A DNA stretch of 64,000 nt from Nageia nagi (lineage: Eukaryota; Pinophyta), in assembly GCA_050084985.1 (NCBI GenBank), contig JBITNC010000002.1, forward strand, positions 16,244,001 to 16,308,000, read 5' to 3'. The position numbers were made by a program, and so were the translations under genes. A model generated the notes under the pieces. The model was not told the DNA's origin. It was given only the letters and a program-made list of their open reading frames with translations, and ran no database searches. Positions 12,124 through 22,489 of the stretch are shown in pieces (the first letter of the stretch is position 1; each line of letters begins with the position of its first letter).

Positions 12124-12534
12124 TGTTAGGATCCTATATCCTAATATTTTAATGTTACTATTAGTTATTTTAATTAAATTATTGGCCTATATTGTAAACC
12201 ATAATATTGTGATTGTAAGGGCGGGACCCGATTTTGCATTACTATTAAGATTAGCGTTAGTATATTATAAATAGGCAAAAGTGTGTGGAGAAATGGATCT
12301 TGAATATTATTTTTCACTTTTAGAGTTGTAAGGAGGTAGCCTTCTTGAAGTGACCTATGATTCTATTACTATTCAGTAAAATCCTATCCTTATCATCTTA
12401 TTATTATTATTTTCTATTATATTATCAGTGCATGCACTGTTATTTCCATTAGATTAGTTATCATTTTCCTATTCAAAATGATATTTGTTTACATTTTTGC
12501 AATATTTCCCTTTCATATTTATAGCATCGTATCA
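12124..12534 (+). repeat. 5' LTR of element C
   Basis: This 411-bp repeat starts TGTTAGGATCC, ends GCATCGTATCA and pairs with an equal-length copy at 48047-48457. It contains a TATA box (TATAAATA at 12266-12273), at the same offset in both copies. By a rough hand count over about 240 bases the copies differ at about 11% of sites, mostly transitions. Confidence 0.95.
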
Positions 12535-12536
12535 TT

Positions 12537-12550
12537 TGGTATCAAAGCTC
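12537..12550 (+). other. primer binding site of element C (initiator Met tRNA)
   Basis: TGGTATCAAAGCTC begins two bases after the LTR. It matches the widespread plant retrotransposon primer site complementary to the 3' end of initiator methionine tRNA (usual form TGGTATCAGAGC), with one visible G-to-A change. Confidence 0.9.
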
Positions 12551-13299
12551 TTTTTAGGGCCATTCTGTTGCAAGAAAAGTTTTTTAGAGGTCTAAGCTAG
12601 AAACCTTGTATTAGGGGTTTTAAAATATATAGGAGGATTTATCATTTTTGGTTAAGCACACTTGCCCATAAAGCTATTTGTGAAGTGAGGTATAAAAAAC
12701 TCTGCACCAATACCTAGGCCTTAGATAGAACCTTATATAGAATTAGACTCCACATACCAAAAGGTATAATGGAGACTATCTAGGCTATAAATGAAAAATA
12801 GGTAAGAAGTTGTGTTGACCATCTGTAAACTATAGTGCACTAGTAATTGCTGCTAAAAAGTTACTTATAATGGAAGCCATATTTGTAGCCTCTTTCCTTA
12901 CGAAAGTTAGATAGGAGGGGTGTTTAGAAAAGCCTATAGAGTAGATAATATTTACCCTATAATCATTCCTTCACACAAAAAACCTTGAATCAGGAAGTAG
13001 AATGTATGACTTGCAATTTTTTTAGACTATAAAAAATAATAGTTCAAAGGTAGCAAAACCTTCATAGCTAAATAACTAAAAATTTGTACCATTTTAGCAT
13101 TTATTAACAAAAGTAGATAGACCCATAGACGTAGCTTAAAAATCATTATCAAGAGACCTAGCCCATTACGATCATCTTTTCGAGCTGATCATTTTGGTAT
13201 ATGACATCCATACACTTTTTTGGGCACTTTATAAAAATAATATTTTCTAAAAATAGCAATTTTCAAAAATAACAATTTCAAAAATAACAGTTTCTAGAA
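12551..13299 (+). other. 5' leader of element C
   Basis: About 750 bases lie between the primer site and the gag start. No open reading frame is supported. Short A-rich runs (AAAATAACAATTT type) precede the gag ATG. Confidence 0.6.
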
Positions 13300-14280
13300 A
13301 TGGCACCTAAGATAAGATCCCATATAGCAGCACAAGCTAATCCTACCATGATGATAGTTTAAACTATGATCCAACAAATGGTAGATACACATACCTGCAT
13401 ATTCAAAGCTAAAATTTGATAACTACAAACCCAAATGCAAACCATTGATAGTAAGTGTGACAATTTACAACTAAGTATCAATCATACCAACAATGCATCT
13501 AATTCATAGTAGTCATGGCAATCATGAAATCCATAGGGTATCATCATACCTTTCAAGGCCAAAAAGGTGGTTTCATTCTTCCTCGCATAACTAAATTGGA
13601 TTTTCTTTGATTTGATGGAAATGATCCCATTGGATGGATTTATAAGTTTGAATAGTATTTTACATTGAATCAAATTCTAAAAGATTTGAAAGTGTGCATG
13701 GTAACTTTTCATGTGGACCGTGAGGCTCTCCAATGGCACCAATGGTACTCAAAAACTCATTATGGTCCTTCATGGGATGAATTTACTCAATAATTATTGA
13801 TTCATTTTTGTCCCAGTGACTATGAAGATTTCACAGGGGCATTTACCAAGTTACATTAAACCACAATAGTCAAAGAATACCAAAATCAATTTAAAAAACT
13901 AGCAAATCACACAAAGGGGTTGGATGACACATTTTTTATAAGCTGTTTTATTAGTGGATTAAAGGAAAAAATTAAACTAGAGGTCAAAATGTTTAATTCC
14001 AAAACTATGATGGATGCTATTACTTTGGTAAAGCTTGTTGAAGATAAGGCCAATGCTCATCGATGAAATATAAGGCCTCCATTCACAAAGAGACATAATA
14101 ATTTCCATTCCTCTAATAACACAAGTACCCCATCACCAAATTGCATAATGCAAACTAAGAAGTTGACGTGGGAGGAAATGGAAGAGCATAAAAAGAAGGG
14201 TTTATGCTATAATTATGATGATAAATTTGTTCATGGTCATCGTTGTACTCAACAAAAGATATGTTTGCTTGATATTGATG
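13300..14280 (+). pseudogene. Gag of chromovirus C
   Basis: The ATG at 13300 starts a segment reading MAPKIRSHIAAQANPTMM, followed by a glutamine-rich helix broken by TAG and TAA. The gag core is at about 13580-14060, with FDGNDPIGWIYKFE and REALQWHQWY, typical of Ty3/gypsy gag. A zinc knuckle near 14200 reads CYNYDDKFVHGHRC, in which the second Cys is Tyr. Stops and frameshifts make it non-functional. Confidence 0.8.
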
Positions 14281-14644
14281 CTCCTAGCGAGGAGGAATAT
14301 TAGAGTGCATCCAAAGAGGCTATAGAGGAAATTCTAGATGAGGAGGCCCTAGTTATCTCTTATAATGCATTATCAGGAATTACTACCCCATAAACTATGT
14401 AGGTCAAAGGGTTTTTTAAAAAGTGCACTCTCATCATATTGTTGGATTCAAGAAGTACTCATAATTTTATTGATCCATGGGTGGCTAAGGTTGCTGATTA
14501 TTACATCTACTCTAAAAATAATTTTGAGGTTATGGTTGGTAATGGAGGAAAAATAACATGTAAAGGCACATGTCAAAATGTTAAACTTAGCATGGGCCAC
14601 TATACTTTAAAAAGCAACATGTATGCTTTACCACTTAGGGTATG
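14281..14644 (+). pseudogene. protease of chromovirus C, N-terminal half
   Basis: The catalytic motif reads LLDSRSTHNFID at about 14438-14475, with Arg in place of the third-position Gly. An 81-codon open stretch (14439-14684) runs on artificially into the LTR of element A. The real protease frame resumes at 44980 with CDIVLGVQWL, the usual end of this domain, which confirms that A and B together are an insertion here. Confidence 0.85.
14640..14644. repeat. 5' target-site duplication of element A
   Basis: GTATG here is repeated exactly at 44975-44979. It abuts the LTR start TGTATATC. Confidence 0.93.
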
Positions 14645-14827
14645 TGTATATCAATACATAGTCATTACTCCAAGGTTCTTCTGAAAGTATGATCACTTTC
14701 GGAGGTGACATAGGCTAAGCATAATCATAATGGGTTTCAAGAATCAATTTTCGAAAATAATTACGTTATTATGAAAAAAGAAAAGCCCCATGAAGTTAAC
14801 GTTGAGTAACCCAGATCCCGGAAGAGA

Positions 14828-15257
14828 TGACGTCAGTGATTTCAGACCTTAACCCAAAATCGGATCCTGAAAGAGATGAGGTCAGCAAGGAGTGATTGAA
14901 TAGCCAGAGCTAGTAAGTAGAATATTTTGGAATGTAGGGATGAGGTCAGCAAAAGGGTTATCAAAAATCCATAATCAGTAAAGTGAAGCGTTCTGAAAGT
15001 ATGAAGGTGACATCATGGGGAAAACAATATTCACACTTTTTAGCAAAAACTGGATCCCGAAAGCGATGAGGTCAGCAAGGAATGATTGAATAGCCGGAGC
15101 CCGTAAGTAGAATATTTCAGAAGTATGAAGATGATGTCACGGGGAAAATAATGTTCACATTTTTGAATGAAATCAGATCCCAGAAGTGATGAGGTTAGCA
15201 AGGAGTGATTGAATAGCCAGAGCCAGTAAGTAGAATATCCCAGAAGAGACGAGGTCA
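14828..15257 (+). promoter_or_regulatory. periodic TGACGTCA-like octamer array in the U3 of LTR A
   Basis: Octamers occur at 14828 (TGACGTCA), 14877, 14941 and 15067 (TGAGGTCA), 15008 (TGACATCA), 15132 (TGATGTCA), 15190 (TGAGGTTA) and 15250 (CGAGGTCA). A looser TGACATAG lies at 14706. Spacings are 49 to 67 bases. TGACGTCA is the classic plant bZIP (TGA/as-1 type) site, and the others are one or two changes away. The array lies about 80-510 bases upstream of the TATA box and is kept in the 3' LTR. Enhancer function is inferred. Confidence 0.55.
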
Positions 15258-15337
15258 GCGAGAGGTGAGATCATAGTTATCAAGAAGCTGTATCATCTAC
15301 AATCTGCCCAATTTTTATAATATTCTGCCAAGTGGCG

Positions 15338-15344
15338 TATATAG
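15338..15344 (+). promoter_or_regulatory. TATA box of LTR A
   Basis: TATATAG follows the octamer array at the expected U3 position. The 3' LTR has the same TATATAG near 26785. Confidence 0.6.
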
Positions 15345-15985
15345 GTAGTATCAGTTAAAAGAAGGCTAGAATCTTGAAGCCATTTTTGTAAACGTTTTTG
15401 TTCTACAATTCTTGTAACTGTTGTTATTTCAGTATAAGTAAGGAATAAACAAAGGAAAAAGGGTCGGAAGCCCTAGTATTGCTCCTTACATTTATTCTCT
15501 AAGACCTGTAGTTTTTTTATCAGTAATATGATATCATCTTGACCTTTCTTGTCTAGCACTCGTAATTATTATTCTTAATTAGGTTACATTGTGGCAGCTT
15601 GGCATGTTTCCTGAATGATAATTATGAGCTGTTAGTATAACTGTGTCTGTATACATGGTAGAGTAAAGTTGGGAAACTACTAGAGAGTGAGAGCTTGTAC
15701 TGTAGCTGCTACACTAGATTCAGGCCAAGGTTTCACACCCTGTGAAAGCCTGCGCTAAACTAGTGATTCACCTTTGCTTTCTCTCTTGTTACCTTAAGCC
15801 CTTTTGCTTAAATTCCTCGCACTCTACTCCTTTTATTTCCTTTCCTGTTACTTCTCCTATACCCAATGTATAAGGAACTGACCTTCTCCGAAGATCAGAT
15901 TATCACCATAGTCTGTTCTTGATTTACTTTGGTTAAGATTGTTCATGGCACATATATTACACAATCCTAATCAACAGTATTTATT

Positions 15986-16034
15986 TTTAGCACACCCGGT
16001 GGGACAAGAAGAAACTTATTGGCGACTCTGCTGA
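15986..16034 (+). other. candidate primer binding sites of element A
   Basis: Two tRNA-complement-like stretches follow the LTR: TAGCACACCCGGTGGGAC at about 15988-16005, and TGGCGACTCTGCTG from about 16019. The second resembles the Arg-tRNA-type primer sites reported for Ogre-like Tat elements. The first is nearer the LTR and differs from a TGG start by one G-to-A change. I cannot decide between them from the sequence alone. Confidence 0.4.
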
Positions 16035-16297
16035 AGCACTATCTATGGTATGTATTAAAGTAGATTGTTTGTAAATATCATATGTGCTTTTGAACCTTTT
16101 ATTTTCTTTTGCAACCTAGAGTTTATGTGGACTAGATCTAAAACCAGAGCAGCAAAAGAAGCATCGGATTTTAGAATGTTAGATGATCCTAAAGAAAGAC
16201 CCTGATCAAGTCCAAGTCTCTGAATAGTATCAGCACCCTAAAATCCTTTACCAAGCTAGAACCATCCAATCTTCACACTAGAAATACCTCTCCTAAA

Positions 16298-17593
16298 ATG
16301 GCTAATCCATCTCAGAATATTTATCTGGAATGGGACAATGGGGTACCAATAGCTCTGGCCATGTTGCATGACATCCTAGCTAATGTTTTCAAAACCCTTC
16401 CGGATTTTCATGCAACTTTAGAGAAAATAGCTTATGAGCATTGTGTTGATGTAGCTAGCCTAGCTAAGATTCATAATATTCAACATGAAGATGTCATGGT
16501 GAGATTACTGGCTCAGTCTTTCAAAGGAAAGGTCCTGGATTGGTACAGGGGCCTTCCTAATGGATCTATAACCACTTGGGCTCAACTGGAAGAGCCCTTT
16601 ATCTTGGAATTTAATGAATTAGGAGATCCTTTTTCTCTGTTAACACAGTTCACTTCAATCAAAAGATATGAGCAAGAAAATATCCTTGATTTCAATATTA
16701 GATTCCAAAAAACTTTGATGAGAGTCCCAATGCCAGTTAGGCCTCAACAATTTCAAGCCCTAATGTATTACCTGAGAGCCTTTCCTCTGGATCTCTCTTT
16801 GTAAATCCAAAATTCTGGAGTAAATACTTTCCCGAAGGTCTATAGACAAGTAGTATATGCTGAAGCCTATCTTATTTCAGTAGGAAAATTACCAAGTCGC
16901 ATGCTAATGCCTTATTTTCTGGTAACCGCCCAACAACAAATTTTGAGACCTCAAGTAGTTAGTTTGGCTCCACCTTTGGCCAGTATTCCCGCCCCTGTTC
17001 AATAGTGGCCATCAACCTTGCCAGTCCCTAGAGCTCCCTTGGCCTTACCAGCCCCTCATCAGCCTAATATGAATCAAGGGGTAGCTTCATCGATAGAGAT
17101 TCAAGAACTTCAAAATTTGTGTAGGAATATGGCAAATCAAATTACCATTCTAAGTAGGCAAAGCAATGTAAGAAAATATCCTTATCCTGCTGTAGAAAAG
17201 GCTCAGCATGTGTTGAATGAGGATGTAATCCAAGCTTCCTCTTCCAAGTCAGCCACTAGTTTGTGTTTGGCCTGCAATGATGCTCATGAGCAAACAACAT
17301 GTCCTATTTATCAGTACCAAGAGTATTTATCAAGAAGTGGTGGTATCCCTTCACCTGGTGTAGCTGATGACAGGAACCAAGATGTGAACCTGATGAATTT
17401 TGCACCAGCGGATATAGGAGTTTTTGCTATGGAAACAAGATCAAGGAAAAAACCCCTAGTCTCCGGTATTCTGGAAAGAAAAGTTGAATCCTAAAAGAGT
17501 TCCGGTTCAGTGATTCCTAAAAAGTAAGATGCAGTTTTCGGTTCTAAGGAAAAGACCCCAGAAAAGGAAACAGTTTCCCAAAAATTCCCATTT
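16298..17593 (+). pseudogene. Gag of element A
   Basis: The first ATG of the gag-pol frame is at 16298. A 168-codon open stretch carries the retrotransposon gag core (LAQSFKGKVLDWYRGLP), and a 158-codon stretch at 17018-17494 carries the proline-rich linker and a zinc knuckle CLACNDAHEQTTC (CX2CX3HX4C). Stops between them are TAA or TAG where Gln fits. All pieces share one frame with PR, RNase H and RT up to about 20737, so the damage is by substitution, not indels. Confidence 0.85.
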
Positions 17594-18500
17594 TTGGAAA
17601 CCAAACCGATGCTTAAAGCTAGTGATCAAAATCTTCAAAAGTTAAGGTTCTCTTCACTCACCAAGCATCAGAGAAAAGACGATACTCTACAGCTTCAGGA
17701 AAGATTTACTGACAAATTTAGAAATAAAATTGGTGAACCTCCAGCTATCCCAGAGTTCAACATTATGGCAGAGCTAAAGAGAACTCCCGTGAGAGTGTCC
17801 CTATTTGAAGCTTTAAAAATTCCTGAGCAAATTGATTTACTAAAAATGTCTCTTATAGCATTGAATGAAGGAATGGAAAGAGTGCTTAATCTTTTTGAGA
17901 CATCGAAATATCCGAGGATGGGAAAGAACAAACCTCTAGCTTTTTATATGACCCTATAAATCGAGGGATATGTACTTCATAATTATTTGGTTGATTCTGG
18001 GGTAGCTACTACTGTGATGCCTAAAGTAGTGTGTGATGTGATGGGGTTGCCTATGAAAAGAACATCCATCAGAGTACTACAACTGGATTCCACACCTGTC
18101 AAAATAGTAGGAGTGATCAAAGATGTAGTCCTGAAAATACATAAGTGTCCCTTTATAATTATTATTTAGGAAGTTGTAGTTGTTGTGCTGCCCCCTTTAT
18201 TCGGGCTATGTCTGTTTAGAGAATTTACAGCTAAAATAGGGGGTTATCTAGCAATGGACTACACCCATTATTTGATCCCTTGTGGAAATAAGAGGGTAAG
18301 ACTGAATAATGAGGAAATTTCTGAGTTTCACATGGAGAAAAAGGAGGAGGTTTGTGCAATCTTTGACGAATTGGAAGAATCAGATGAATTGTTGGAAGAA
18401 CTGCAAACCGAAGACCCTTGTAGTATGAGTATGCTCAACACTATCTACGACCTGGAGTTTGGAAATTATTGTTTAATAGAACCGAAATCTTTCATCCCAG
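17594..18500 (+). pseudogene. protease region of element A
   Basis: Open stretches at 17594-17959, 17987-18169 and 18185-18697 lie in the same frame. The aspartic protease core is LVDSGVATTVMP at about 17988-18025, keeping D-S-G. It is followed by an acidic linker (EELEESDELLEEL) that leads into the archaeal-type RNase H. The intervening stops are TAA and TAG. Confidence 0.8.
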
Positions 18501-18529
18501 AACTCACAAGGGAAGATTTTTGGAGAAAT

Positions 18530-18945
18530 GAAATGTGGGAGATGTCTTTTGATGGGGCAAGATCCAAAAACGGATCCAGAGCTGGGATTATCCTGACCAA
18601 CCCAACTAGTAAGGTACATATATTTTCTTTCAAACTCACCTGGTTATGTTCCAATAATGTAGCAGAATATGAAGCTCTTTACCTTGGACTAGAATAAGCC
18701 ATCAAAATGAAAATTTAGTGTTTAAGGATCAAAGGGGATTCAGAGTTGATCGTAAAATAGGTGACAAGTAAATGTTAAGTCAAGCATCATTGTTTGAAAT
18801 CTTATAGGAATCAGGTTTGGAATCTGTTTGAGCATTTCGAAGCATTACATATTCAATCTGTCCCAAGGAAATTCAACCAAGAAGATGACACCTTAGCACA
18901 AATGGGAGCCAGTTTTGATCCTACCAATGACTGGTTTCGGAGGAA
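18530..18945 (+). pseudogene. archaeal-type RNase H located before RT (element A)
   Basis: The domain has all four acidic catalytic positions: Asp in MSFDGARSKNG (codon 18551), Glu in NNVAEYEALYLGLE (18665), Asp in RIKGDSELIV (18737) and a final Asp in NQEDDTLAQMG (about 18884-18889). This is the second RNase H characteristic of Tat elements, clearly similar to the domain at 35.7-36.2 kb in B. In B and F it follows the RT-linked RNase H, whereas here it lies between protease and RT in the same frame. Stops within it (18695, 18716, 18758 and others) are TAA or TAG. Confidence 0.85.
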
Positions 18946-19299
18946 GGGTGTTCAACTCATTTTTAGGCCATCAATTTTGGATAATGATTCCTTTTGGCAG
19001 GTTTTCCAAGATGAGGCTCAAATTAACCAATTTTTATTACAATAAGCTGTATGTCATGCAGTAGGTGAAGAGGACTCCGAAGTTTTCTGGGAGCAAGACA
19101 TAATTCAGCTGAACAATAATAAAATCCCTAAGGATTTGATTCCATTCGAAGGATTGTTTGACAGGAGTGACCAAGTAAAGAGAAGAGGTATGAATATAAA
19201 CCTAGATAACTATAAATAACATGAAGTTTTTCCAGGTAAGTCATTAAAAATTGGTATATCTAATACTTCGAAATAGATTCAAGAAATTGTACAATTATG

Positions 19300-20200
19300 C
19301 AGAACATATGTTGATGTTATTGCTTGGCCTTATGATGATTTAAAGGTTTTTGATAAATCAGTGATACAACATACAATCGAGTTGATAGATGATGCTAAAC
19401 CAGTCAGACAAAAATAAAGACCAGTAAACCCTAAGATTGAAGTTGCCATGAAGCAGGAGGTTCTGAAATTGTATAAGGCTAGGATAATTTATCCCATCAA
19501 GCATTCCACTTGGGTAGCTAATCTTGTGCCTGTTCGGAAGAAAAATGGTGAGATAAGGTTGTGTGTGGATTTCCAGGGCTTAAACAGAGTATCTTTAAAA
19601 GATCATTGTCCCTTACCGCCAATGGAATAGATACTAAATATTGTAGCTGGTGTCGAAAAGTTCTCTTTGATAGACAGTTTCTTTGGGTACAATTAAATTT
19701 GGGTCTGGAATGAAGATCAATTTAAAATAGCTTTTACAACTAAATGGGGCACATTTGCTTTTCAGAGAATGCCTTTTGGACTATCCAATGCAGGGGCTAC
19801 CTTTCAGAGAGCTATGGATTATGCATTTGGAGAGCTGGTAAATAAGAGTCTATTGGTATACCTTGATGATATTACTATTTCCTCTCACGATAGAAACATG
19901 CATGTTCAACATCTGGAGAAAGCCTTCATCAAATGTAAGAGGTATGGTATATCCTTAAATCCTAAGAAGTCTATCTTCGTAGTAGATGAGGGTAAATTAT
20001 TGGGCCATGTCATTTCAAAAGAGGGGTGGGCTATTGATCCGGATAGAGTTAAAGCTATAAATGACTTGTCTCTCCCGTCTAATAAGAAGTCTCTGCAGTC
20101 TTTTCTGGGTCAGATTAACTTTGTTAGAAGATTTATTCAGGATTTCTCAAACATTATCAAACCCATCACCCGGATGCTAAAAAAAGATACTCCTTTTGTA
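19300..20200 (+). pseudogene. reverse transcriptase of element A
   Basis: RT motifs run in order: VPVRKKNGEIRLCVDFQGLN, the catalytic Asp region SLIDSFFGYN, MPFGLSNAGATFQRAMD, and YLDD at about 19859-19870, which is intact. The C-terminal thumb reads LGHVISKEGWAIDP. It is in frame with the upstream RNase H and is broken by point stops such as the TAG at 19628. Confidence 0.9.
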
Positions 20201-20760
20201 TGGACTGAGGAAGGTAAAGAAGCTTTTTAAAAAATCAACGTATCGATTACAAAAGCTCCTGTACTGAGAAATCTAGATTTTAGCAAAGAATTTATTCTAT
20301 ACATGTATGGTTCAGATACTAGTGTTGCAGCCGTTTTAACCCAGAAGCACGAAAGGAATGAAGAATACCCAGTCGCTTTTTTCAGCCAGACTATGAACAG
20401 TTGTGAGGAAAAATACACTTTCATTGAAAAATAGGTCTTAGCTATTGTGAAAGCACTCAGTAAGTTAAAACATTACATTTCTCAGAGTAGGATTTTAATT
20501 CTAACCATACACTCGGATGTAAGGTCTTATGTTATGCAAGGAGAATTGGGAGAAGGAAGACCCAGGTGGATCTCAAAAATTCTTAAATACGATGTGGAAA
20601 TTCGGCCCACCAAGCTCATAAAAGGAAGAGCACTTTATGAGCAACTTGTAAAACCTACGATACCAGAAAAGGGGATGGTATGCTTTGTTGAACAAGAAAC
20701 CCTAGAATTCGTATCCGAAGATACAACAAAGGACTAGATGGAGCAGCTAAACGAATATTT
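20201..20760 (+). pseudogene. RT-linked (degenerate) RNase H of element A
   Basis: The gypsy RNase H or connection domain follows RT directly. Its first catalytic position reads MYGSDTSVAAVLTQ, without the usual first Asp of the TDAS motif. The Glu-containing helix CEEKYTFIEK is kept. Loss of catalytic residues in this domain is known for Tat elements, which use the archaeal-type RNase H instead. A TAG at 20432 and a TAA at 20228 break it. Confidence 0.75.
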
Positions 20761-20799
20761 TGAGACCAAATAATTGCCAGGAAACATGAATGCATCCCA

Positions 20800-21998
20800 A
20801 AGAAGGTGATTCAAGATACATGCCCAGAATTACACGGAGATAGATCAGATACTTTATAGAAGAAATCATGGTGGCATTTGTTAAGATGTGTACCAGCGAT
20901 AAAGTTAGCTAAGCTCATTGAAGAGTTTCATTCCAGAGGGTTTGGAGGTCATTACTTCTGATACACTACAGTGGACAAGATTATTCAGACAGGATATTAC
21001 TGGCCTACTATGTTCAAAGATGCTTTCGCAAAGGCACAAAATTATGAAAAGTGTCTAAGGTATGTAGGAAGAAAGAGAAATGCGGCATTACCATTGGAAC
21101 CAATCCAAGTAGAAGAACCCTTCCAACAGTGGGGCTGGATTTTATCAGAGTCATCAATCCAAACTCCTTTTTCAAACATAAATTCATCCTTACTGCTATA
21201 GACTTTTTGACCAGATGGGCAGAAGCAGAGGCCGTAAGAGAGGCAAATCAGAAGACTATTCTAAGATTTGTAGAAAAGTTAATTACCAAGTATGGTGTTC
21301 CCTAAACGATAATTTTGGGTAATGGCTTAGCATTCGTAGGAGCTGAAGTTACTGATTTTGCTATGAGATTAGGTATTTATTAGAAAACTTCCTCAAACTA
21401 TTACCCCCAAGATAATGGTTTGGCTGAGTCTACAAATAAGAATTTGATTCAGATCCTCAAAAGAACAGTGGAAGATAACCCCTGAACTTGGCATGAAAAG
21501 CTCAATTGGGCATTATGGGCAGGCAGGATCACAGTAAAATCGGCCATTAAAACCAGCCCATATACGTTGGTATACGATAAAAGGGCGGTATTACCAAGCC
21601 ATTTTGAGCTTTCAGTTTTAAAAGTTTTGCAGGAATATGGTGAGGATTTTGAATCTCTTGAGGTTCAGATGAATGAACTATTGCATTTAGAAGAGCTTCG
21701 GAATCGATCGTATCAAGACCTCCAGAGAAGAAATGAAATAGTAAAAAGAAGGTTTGACGATCGAAAATCAACTCTGGATACTTTCAGAGGAGGAGATTTA
21801 GTGTTGAAATGGGATGAAGACAGAGCTAAACCTAGGAAACATAAAAAATTCGAATCCATGTGGTCTGTACCCTATTTAGTAGCTAAATGTGTTGGGAAAA
21901 ATGCCTTTGAGCTGGCAAAATTAAATGGGTGCAAACTACCGATTTCAGTTAATGGACAACACCTGAAGCGATATAAGACCGCAAGCACGGGACAGTGA
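20800..21998 (+). pseudogene. integrase of element A
   Basis: Two frames are used (20971-21201 and 21051-21998), so indels have occurred. The zinc-binding part keeps one Cys (EKCLRYVG). The core has Asp in GLDFIRVI, and then the second catalytic site reads LGNGLAFVG, where SDNG is expected, so that Asp is lost. The catalytic Glu is in NGLAESTNK. The C-terminal part reads FRGGDLVLKWDEDRAKP and ends at 21998. It is inactive. Confidence 0.85.
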
Positions 21999-22489
21999 TC
22001 TTTTGAAAAGATATAATTTTGTACACATATTGTAAATAGTGTGCTGTTTGCATTTATTTCAAGTTATTATTGTAGTTGTCAGCTGTTTATTAGTAGCTTA
22101 GTGTTGATGGTAGTTGTACTTGTGCGTCGATAGAATTGAAGTTTCCAAAAGGGATATAGAAAATCAAATCTCGGAGTTCCCAAAAAGAGCATATAATATC
22201 AAATCAGTTATTAATGCTACTATCTGTTAGGTTATTTCGCACGTCCAAAGAGATTGCACATCAATAAATGAAATGAGCTATAAAAGGACCAAGAGCACTA
22301 CTCGTTGAAAATACCTAAACTCTAGAATTCATAGAAAACATTTATTTACAAATTTGCAAAGCCAGTATCTACTGCACATTACCAGGAGCTATGGAATATA
22401 GCAGAAGAATACAAGAAAAGCAAAGTGTCGGTTAAGGGTGATGAAAGTGAGACAAGAAGAGTTGAGAAGCGCAACATAAGTAAATAGAA
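21999..22489 (+). other. spacer between integrase and accessory gene of A
   Basis: About 490 bases without a supported reading frame. It may hold the leader or an internal promoter of the downstream gene. No clear TATA box or splice acceptor could be assigned. Confidence 0.4.

Larger units (their letters stand above)
14645..15976 (+). repeat. 5' LTR of element A
   Basis: This 1332-bp repeat starts TGTATATCAATAC and ends CCTAATCAACA. Its partner is 26093-27417 plus the last five bases at 44970-44974. It contains a periodic array of TGACGTCA-like motifs, a TATA box (TATATAG, 15338-15344) and internal modules built on GATGAGGTCAGCAAGG followed by GTAAGTAGAATAT. By rough hand count over about 175 bases the LTRs differ at about 7% of sites, mostly transitions. 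Confidence 0.96.

Noticed and set aside
15981-16034. Assignment of the A primer site to one tRNA
   Set aside because: Two candidate stretches compete and neither could be compared with tRNA sequences here, so it is given only as a candidate.
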